DNA of 64,000 bases, from contig CM070566.1 in NCBI GenBank assembly GCA_036346405.1, positions 49,913,268 to 49,977,267 on the forward strand. The letters run 5' to 3'. Shown in pieces: positions 57,806-64,000 of this stretch (the stretch's first letter is position 1; each line of letters begins with the position of its first letter). Origin of the DNA: Phyllostachys edulis. Taxonomy: Eukaryota > Streptophyta > Magnoliopsida > Poales > Poaceae. The position numbers and the translations under genes were made by a program. Under the pieces are notes generated by a model that did not search any database, had not been told where the DNA came from, and saw nothing but the letters and a program-made list of their open reading frames with translations.

Positions 57806-58423
57806 TCATTCGAAGGCATCCCATGGCCTCTTCAAATCGATGTGACCAGCAAAGAGCTCGATGACGAAATCGATGTCCCGGACTAGAGGAATTCTAGGAA
57901 ATTCCTCAAGGAATACATGAGTGAAGTCACACACCAGTGGGACTTCATGAATTTCTAGAGCCGGCTTCGCTTCAAGCGTGAAAAGATGCGGCTCCTGCAG
58001 CTTCGGCGAAATTCCAACTTTCTCCCTAGATGAACTTGTGAGGGAGCTGAATTTCTTGGCATAATCGATTTGTCCCAAGTGTTGGGACAGCCAATCCATG
58101 CCAAGTATCACATCCAAGATCGCTGAATTGAGGAGGATAAGATTTGCCAAAAATCCTACTCCTTCGATTTCAATAGAGACATCCCGACACTCATTTTCAA
58201 CTCTCGTTTCCGACCCCGGAGAGTGAATAATCAAAGGAACATGCATGGGAACAATTTGAAGATCACCAAGTGCAGCAAAAGACTTTGATATAAAAGAACG
58301 AGAAGCTCTAGAATTGAACAAGATAGTAGCAGGTCGAGAGTTGACAAGAAGCGTACCCAACACAACGTCGGGTGCCTCCTGCACTTCCTTGGTTGAGATA
58401 TGGTTGACTCGACCGCTTCCCAA
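57806..58423 (-). pseudogene. Chromovirus aspartic protease region with altered active site
   Basis: This is an open stretch of 205 codons. LLVNSRPATILFNSRASRSFIS occupies the protease active-site position, where family members have an aspartate triad (DSGA or DTGA); here the aspartate is N and the glycine is R. ILGMDWLSQH is the second conserved block of retropepsins. The C-terminal part links to RT (FPRIPLVRDIDFVIEL). The change at the catalytic residue alone would inactivate it. Confidence 0.82.
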
Positions 58424-58529
58424 GCTCTGAGTCCTTTGGATAACCTTCTGATCTGGAGGTTGACCATTTCCTTGCCCTCACCCTCCATTAGGACGAGGGG
58501 CCGCTTCGATCTTCTTAGGGCAAGTATTT

Positions 58530-59472
58530 GCATAGTGGCCCTTGTTACATCAGAAGAAACAAGTGACCTTGGCAGCTAAATTGTGGAGGTCAACTCACTA
58601 TCCCACAAGTGCACGTGATTGAGACATGGCCTGCGGTGGGCGTGGTACAAACGCCGGTGGCCTTAGTGGTGTTGGAGCCTGAGGATGGGGCACTGGTGCT
58701 TGCTCGACGCGAGGACGGGGAAGGTTGGCCCTTGCTGATTTCTGAGCCTCTCACTTGCGCTTGCGAGACTCTCCCAGCGCTCTCCCCTTGTGCTTAGCAA
58801 CAATAGCCTTGTCGACCAATGTCTGAAAGTCGGGGAAGTCAACAATAGACAACTTGTCCTGCAGCTCCTCGGACAAGCCGTCCATGAATTTCTCCTACTT
58901 GGCTTCATCGGTGGGCACGTCCTCAAGGTCTTATCGAGAAAGGTGGTTAAACTCATGAAGATATTCAGTCACTGACTTGCGCCGTTGCTTGAGCACCATG
59001 AACTCCATCTTCTTGAGCTTCATCAAGCCGGTGGGAACGTGTGCCCGACGGAAGACAGTACGAAGCTCCTCCCAAGTGATGGCTCGGCCCGTGGGCTGCA
59101 TGGCGACGAAGTTATCCCACCATGAAAGTGCTGCCCCTTCCAATTGATGAGAGGCGAAGAGTGCCTTTTAATGATCTTGGCACTAAGCAATGCTGAGCTT
59201 TTGCTCGACCAGACGTAGCCAGTCGTCTGCATCGAGTGGGTCTTCTGATCGTGAGAAGGTGGGCAGCTGCGTGCGAAGGAACTTAGAGAGTCCTCCCCGC
59301 TGTTGATGTCCACTTCCTCCTCCTGATCCAGAGGCACTAGAAAGAGCGGAGGTGTTCCGCGCAATAACCTCTAGGATCCTCGTCTGATCCATTCGGCCAT
59401 GGTCGGAGGAGGCGGGAGTTCCTCATCACGACTAGCTGGTTGACCTTGTCCACTTCGAGTTCTTCCAGCCAT
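58530..59472 (-). pseudogene. Chromovirus gag, frameshifted
   Basis: The start (MAGRTRSGQGQPASRDEELP) is at 59472. A one-base loss near 59393 shifts the frame, and MDQTRILEVIARNTSALSS continues in the next. Capsid blocks follow: DADDWLRLVEQKLSIA, ALSWWDNFVAMQP, VFRRAHVPTGLMKLKK and SVTEYLHEFNHLSR. Stops lie at about 59183, 58931 and near 58740. A decayed knuckle (NKGHYANTCPKK) lies near 58520-58560. The gene is homologous to the intact gag at 33858-34958 but clearly diverged. Confidence 0.85.
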
Positions 59473-60236
59473 CCTGTTCCGTTGAATTGGGTTAGCAATA
59501 AAACCCAAAAATTAGATGCGAAAGGTAGCAATAGAGAATCCATCGACTAAGGGGAATGAGATATTACCCTAACCCGAAAGCAAATATGTAAACATAACAA
59601 AAAAAATGAAATCCAAATATTTGTAAAAAGGCATAACCATTAGCACAAACCCATAAGACATAAGATCAACTTCTCGGCACGACTAACTCATATTGAATGA
59701 ACGAGCAATCGGTTCAGAAGAAAAATTTCAGAACACAACTCAAGTCTTATCGCATCTAGAGGTCATGGTAAAAACCATCTAAGGGTGCTTTAGGCACTAG
59801 CCATATAATATCACATCTTACCCTTTCATTCCCGTAAGTTTTAGTTGAATTATCCTCTCATTTTCAGCCCTAACGACGAACTAAGTGCTTACTGTCCAAA
59901 ACTTGCGCCTGCTGTCCAGATTTTGTAATTGCGCTCCGAGCTGAGTTTTCTAACTCCAAATGCTTCTAATCTCCTCCAAAGGACAGCCAACACTTCATAT
60001 TTACAATTCTCATTGGTTCCCCAAAAACAATTTAACCGGTAACCACTATCTTTTGAAGGGAGATGAGAGGAAATCAACTTTTCAAACTCAACAAGATCAA
60101 GGGAAGATGATCAATCTAAGATAGGTAAGGAGTAAAACCTGAGAGCTTAAGTTTTCATAAACCATTTGATATTTGGAAGATACATTTTTCAAAACATCCT
60201 AAAGGCGACCAAGCTAGGGGTTTCTACGGCTAGTAT
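59473..60236 (-). other. Leader between primer site and gag
   Basis: About 760 bases with no supported frame, AT-rich, as expected for a Del-type 5' leader. Confidence 0.6.
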
Positions 60237-60249
60237 GGCTCTAATACCA
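60237..60249 (-). other. Primer binding site of the chromovirus
   Basis: On the minus strand TGGTATTAGAGCC, one change from the Met-tRNA complement, five bases from the LTR end at 60255. Confidence 0.85.
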
Positions 60250-60254
60250 ACTTT

Positions 60255-61487
60255 TGTGAGAGCTCCGGGGTATTTAGCTTCTAATACTTAACCATCTAAT
60301 TGGTCCTAGCATTACAAACCAAATATCCCGACTCCCGATGTAACATGTACCTCTCAGGAGCGGTACACATACACCATCACAAAATTTGAAACATCAATTC
60401 CATACACAAGTCATCACAATATCGAGTCTACAAGTTTACATCACAAAAGACATACAAGTTCAGGTTACAAAAGTAGGGCCGACCGGCCAAATTTCAAGAG
60501 TAAGAACTAAAGTAGTAGTGGAAACAAAAGCCATAAGTTGGCAATAAACAAAAGCCAACTGGTTTGCCCCTACCCACAAGGCAACTGACCGGGCCGCCAA
60601 GCTAGTCGTCCTGCACGAAGTCGGTCTTACAATAGTTGATCCCTTGGGGATCAACCTCCTCTGCAACAAATAAGCAATGCAGTTGAGTACTAAAATGTAC
60701 TCACAAGACTTCTGGATAATAAACCTATACATAGCTACATGCAAGTTGAATCAAAGGAGAAGCCATAGGGTTCATTTTACGCGCAAAGCAAAGTTTCATT
60801 TGCAATAATGTAATAGATTGAAGGAAATTTAACAAATCTATTTTTATTTGATTAAATAACAGTGAGACAACAATTATAAGCATATATAACCTCCTAGAGG
60901 TGACTTCCCAATGACCACCACAACATAGCACGAATTACCTATTCGTACCACCCGAATTCAAGTTTTAATGAAAACGTTATAGTCTAATTCTTGCACGACC
61001 TAACCAAGCTTGTTCATAACCTAGGACGAGGCTATTCGAATAGATTAAACCCTGCAGGGGTGTAAAACTGTACCCACATGCTAGACTGCTTTTTCGCCAT
61101 GCAATAGAGCACACTTCCTTAGGTATGCCGGCAAGGCTAAGTCCCACGAGACATTTCCAATATTTTGTATTAACTACGAGTCGCCCGTATGGATGGAAAA
61201 CCACACGTTGTGTCGAATTCATCGGCCTTAGAAAAGTACCGATGCTCCTCGGTGTGGGCCCCGCACACCCAACAACATCAACACATAATTCCTTTTTAAC
61301 CAACACACAACACACACAACCTCCTGCGACTCAGAGCTTACACACGCCAAAGTACTAAGTCAAGAGGGGTTCCCAATACCGTCATGTGGAATGCACACAA
61401 TAATGTCTGGATTAGTGACACAAGTAACTCGGTCCTTGTTGACTCAGGCACCATCCACACACCCGATAACCAAACCATCAGCCAATG
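60255..61487 (-). repeat. 5' LTR of the chromovirus, interrupted
   Basis: This is colinear with 45245-46490 and breaks off after CCAATG at 61487, where the next element begins. The remainder must lie beyond the right edge. Confidence 0.88.
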
Positions 61488-63768
61488 TGTAACACCCCAG
61501 TCCTACAAGGGCCTGGAATGCTACTAAACTAACATGTTAACAAAGTTAAATCAGAAGACAAAATTCTAAATTTCGGCAGAACCTCCCTTGTATAGTTAGC
61601 TATACCGGAGGTTCCAACAACATAAATATCAAGACAATAGTGAAATCAACAAATATCAGAATCATCACAGAGTATAATCTGATCTCAAGTAACTATATCA
61701 AAGGATGAACAAAGTTCACGCACAGTACTTAACCAATCTTAACGGAGAAGGGTTATCAGCCATAGCCAACAGGCATTATTACAGTTCATCAATAATGAAT
61801 GATTAAATTGAAATAAAATAAAATCATGGACTTGATTAAGGTGAAGCGTAAGGGTAGTGTGTGTCTATTCCCTCCCCATGGAACCAACATCAAGGATCAC
61901 CTAAAAAAACAACAAACAACGCAAGAGTGAGTCCAAGACTCAAAAGTACAAGAAATGAATAATACATATAACAACCATGATCATGTGAACATCATTAAGG
62001 AGTATGAAATAAGTACGAATCTAACACTTGAATGAATGGGATGAATGATTTGGATTAAATGAAGGGACTACACACATGCATATATGCAGATTCTTTGGTG
62101 ACACACCGCCGGTGTTCACCTAAGCCCGCATTTAACAAAATGCGGGGATCCAAGCCCGTCTGACGAAGAACGCTTAAATGACGGGTGTCCCAAACTGCCC
62201 ACATTGGAATGGTGGGTCTTACGTACCCATACTGGAATTGATGGGTCTTATATATTGATCCACTCCCATGGATGAAACATGAAATGTGGATGCTGGGTAT
62301 GACATATGAATACTGAACAAAAACAACATGCTCTTTGTCATGGAGGTAACCACATGGATTGAATACGAACATTTAAGTATTAACATGGTACTTAGAAATA
62401 CAATACCAACCACAAGCATACAACATGTCATAATCATAGGAACAATAAGGTACTTGCCTTCCGCGCTGCGACACATTAGTAGGCAATTGCGGTGCTCCCA
62501 AACTTGAAGCTTCACCTCCTAACAAATAAATAACTGAAATAAGGATACGATGAACACGACATTACTAAATAACGTTCTACAACGCTTCTTCGGCGATTCA
62601 ATATTTAACTAGAAGCTCTAAAATGGAAACCAACGCATAATCGCCCTAAACCGCCCTTAGCGTGAAAGACGGTAATCAGCATAACTCTTGATCTGGAACT
62701 CCGAATGAGGTGAAACCAGTTTCTGTGGACTCTTAACGGACAAATCTACAATACTCTAGTTGACAAGATAATTTAAGTCGGCCAATGTAGAACGCTAACA
62801 GACATATGAACATTCAGCACAGAAAAACTGTCTACAGAATAAACAGCAGCACTAAAACGACCATAACTTTTAATCTATAACTCCGAATTGATCAATCTTT
62901 ATCAATCCGGGAATTTTATCAAATTACCTACAATAACCTAGTTGGGAGAAATCCCAGATTCTGCCAATTACCATTTCATAAATTACGAATTAACACAACA
63001 GTTTAATCTCGTCAGAAATCTGGACAGCAGATACTAAAACGGCCATATCTTTTGACTCGAACGTTGGAATTAGGTGATCTTGGTGGCTATGGAAAGCTAA
63101 GACAATAAAATACAACTCTCTCAGAGATCACCAATCCTAATTCAGCCTTGATCTAAACGAAAATCGACGCTGAACAGAGAACCGAAATCTGAATCAGAAT
63201 CCCAAAGAAGATGGACGAAATCAATCAATCCGAGCAAAGATGGACGAAATCTGCAACCAACCTCTACAAATAACGAATTGAAACAACAGCAGGGATGCGA
63301 GATGATACTCTAGGTGACGCGTGAGACGCTGGCCCTTGCTCTTCCTTGTCTTGGCCGGCAGCACCAAGGGAGGAGGGTGGTACTGCTGCTCCAATGGAGG
63401 AAGATGGGACTGCTGCTCCAATGGAAGAAGATGGTCGGCTGCCTCCAATGGGGAAGGGATGGCTTGAGGAACAGCAGGGAGGCGCCACCACCTGGAGGAG
63501 ACAGCAGGGAGCCAGCGGCTTGGTGCAGGGTGGGTGGCGGCTTGTGCAGGAAACAGCTAAGGGGAACCAAGGAAGAAGAAAGACTGCCTTGTTTAGGGTT
63601 TAGAAAGGGTGGGGGCGCATGGGCCTTCCCTCTTGGGCTGCTAGCAAGCCATAAGACCCATGTAAACTTGGGCTAGAGACCCATCTCTATAAACCCCCCT
63701 CCAAACTGAAATTGCACTAAAACTTTTGTCCCCGATTAAATTCCCTCTAATCGAACTCGGGTATTACA
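61488..63768 (-). repeat. 3' LTR of the third chromovirus
   Basis: This LTR is 2281 bp, on the minus strand TGTAATACCCGAGTTCG to GGACTGGGGTGTTACA. A short near-tandem repeat GGAAGATGGGACTGCTGCTCC lies near 63397-63440 (units about 30 bp apart). No gene is present. Confidence 0.82.
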
Positions 63769-63780
63769 TTCTACCCCTTA
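63769..63780 (-). other. Polypurine tract of the third chromovirus
   Basis: On the minus strand TAAGGGGTAGAA directly precedes TGTAATACCC. Confidence 0.8.
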
Positions 63781-63855
63781 ATGTAATTCAACCCAATTCT
63801 TAACGCATTTAAAAGAACACAGGAATGTTGTGCCAACAAATTGGAATCAGTGAAC

Positions 63856-64000
63856 TTAACACATACCGGAAGTAAACAGATCGGGATATTGCTCGCGCAT
63901 GCGAGACTCTAGCTCCCAAGTGGCCTCCCTTTCTATCTGATGAGACCAAAGGACTTTGACATATCTCAGCGTCTTGTTCCTCAGAACCCGCTCTGACTCC
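63856..64000 (-). CDS. Chromodomain end of gypsy integrase/polyprotein (partial)
   Basis: On the minus strand the frame is open from the window edge to TAA at 63858-63856 and gives 47 residues. ERVLRNKTLRYVKVLWSHQ, then EREATWELESRMREQYPDLF, is the typical chromodomain tail of plant chromoviral integrases. No stops interrupt the visible part, so this copy may be younger than its host element. Chromodomain residues like these read histone marks during integration. Confidence 0.88.
   Translation of the reverse strand, partial: ESERVLRNKTLRYVKVLWSHQIEREATWELESRMREQYPDLFTSGMC

Larger units (their letters stand above)
45245..61487 (-). mobile_element. Ty3/gypsy chromovirus (Del/Tekay-like), decayed and nested
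   Basis: On the minus strand the order is 5' LTR (from 61487, interrupted), Met-tRNA primer site, gag, protease, RT, RNase H, integrase with chromodomain, polypurine tract and 3' LTR (49680-45245). The LTRs start TGTAACATCCC and end ...GGCTCTCACA. The gene order with integrase last identifies Ty3/gypsy; the chromodomain and the LRVP/VQEDLTY segment point to the Del/Tekay chromoviruses. All genes carry stops or shifts. An LTR unit (50989-56323) splits the integrase, and another element enters the 5' LTR at 61488. Confidence 0.88.
61488..64000 (-). mobile_element. Third gypsy chromovirus, entering from the right edge
   Basis: The 3' LTR (minus strand 63768-61488), a polypurine tract and the end of pol are in the window; the rest is outside. 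It is inserted in the LTR at 60255-61487. The presumed target duplication CAATG (61483-61487) cannot be checked on the other side. Confidence 0.82.

Overview
This is nuclear DNA of a grass (Poaceae) from a region crowded with transposons. The signs are spliced genes with GT/AG introns, Ty1/copia and Ty3/gypsy chromovirus elements primed by initiator-Met tRNA, gypsy LTRs of 2-5 kb that start TGTAACATCC, a Tourist-type MITE and GC-rich coding exons. The species cannot be decided from the sequence. Only a small part of the window is ordinary gene sequence.

Region 1 (1-5847) holds the 3' end of a FAR1/MULE-type gene at the left edge, two minisatellite-like arrays, and a two-exon gene on the minus strand for a GRF zinc-finger protein with a C-terminal membrane segment. 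These are followed by intergenic DNA with blocks that reappear about 11-12 kb further on. Region 2 (5848-12065) is a complete but coding-dead copia element with a perfect 5-bp target duplication (GGGTG). Region 3 (12066-18500) holds old LTR pieces, a Tourist MITE, the second copy of the duplicated blocks and a copia LTR remnant. Region 4 (18500-39900) is built around a proline-rich heavy-metal-associated (HMA) protein gene of the HIPP/Pi21-like type. Copy A (18528-19472) carries an internal 192-bp tandem duplication and a one-base frameshift that removes its CAIM prenylation tail. Copy B (36421-36886) is a truncated pseudogene. A third copy (C, from 38966) holds only 3'-flanking DNA. Between and after them lie long gypsy LTRs whose target-site duplications show that the locus was rearranged. 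A solo LTR here was entered by a gag-only non-autonomous element. That element (30650-36079) ends in a U5 terminus on both sides because its 5' LTR has become a palindrome.

Region 5 (39901-64000) is a nest of minus-strand gypsy elements. There is a solo LTR and a fragment of a second LTR family. Then comes a chromovirus (from 45245) with decayed gag, protease, RT, RNase H, integrase and chromodomain. Its integrase is split by a 5.3-kb LTR unit with ATTAG target duplications. Its 5' LTR is entered at 61488 by another chromovirus, which runs off the right edge.

Apart from the retroelement genes, the host genes have no visible pathway in common. The history of the window is repeated duplication of the HMA locus and waves of nested insertion. 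All identities here come from reading the sequence by eye; no database search was run.
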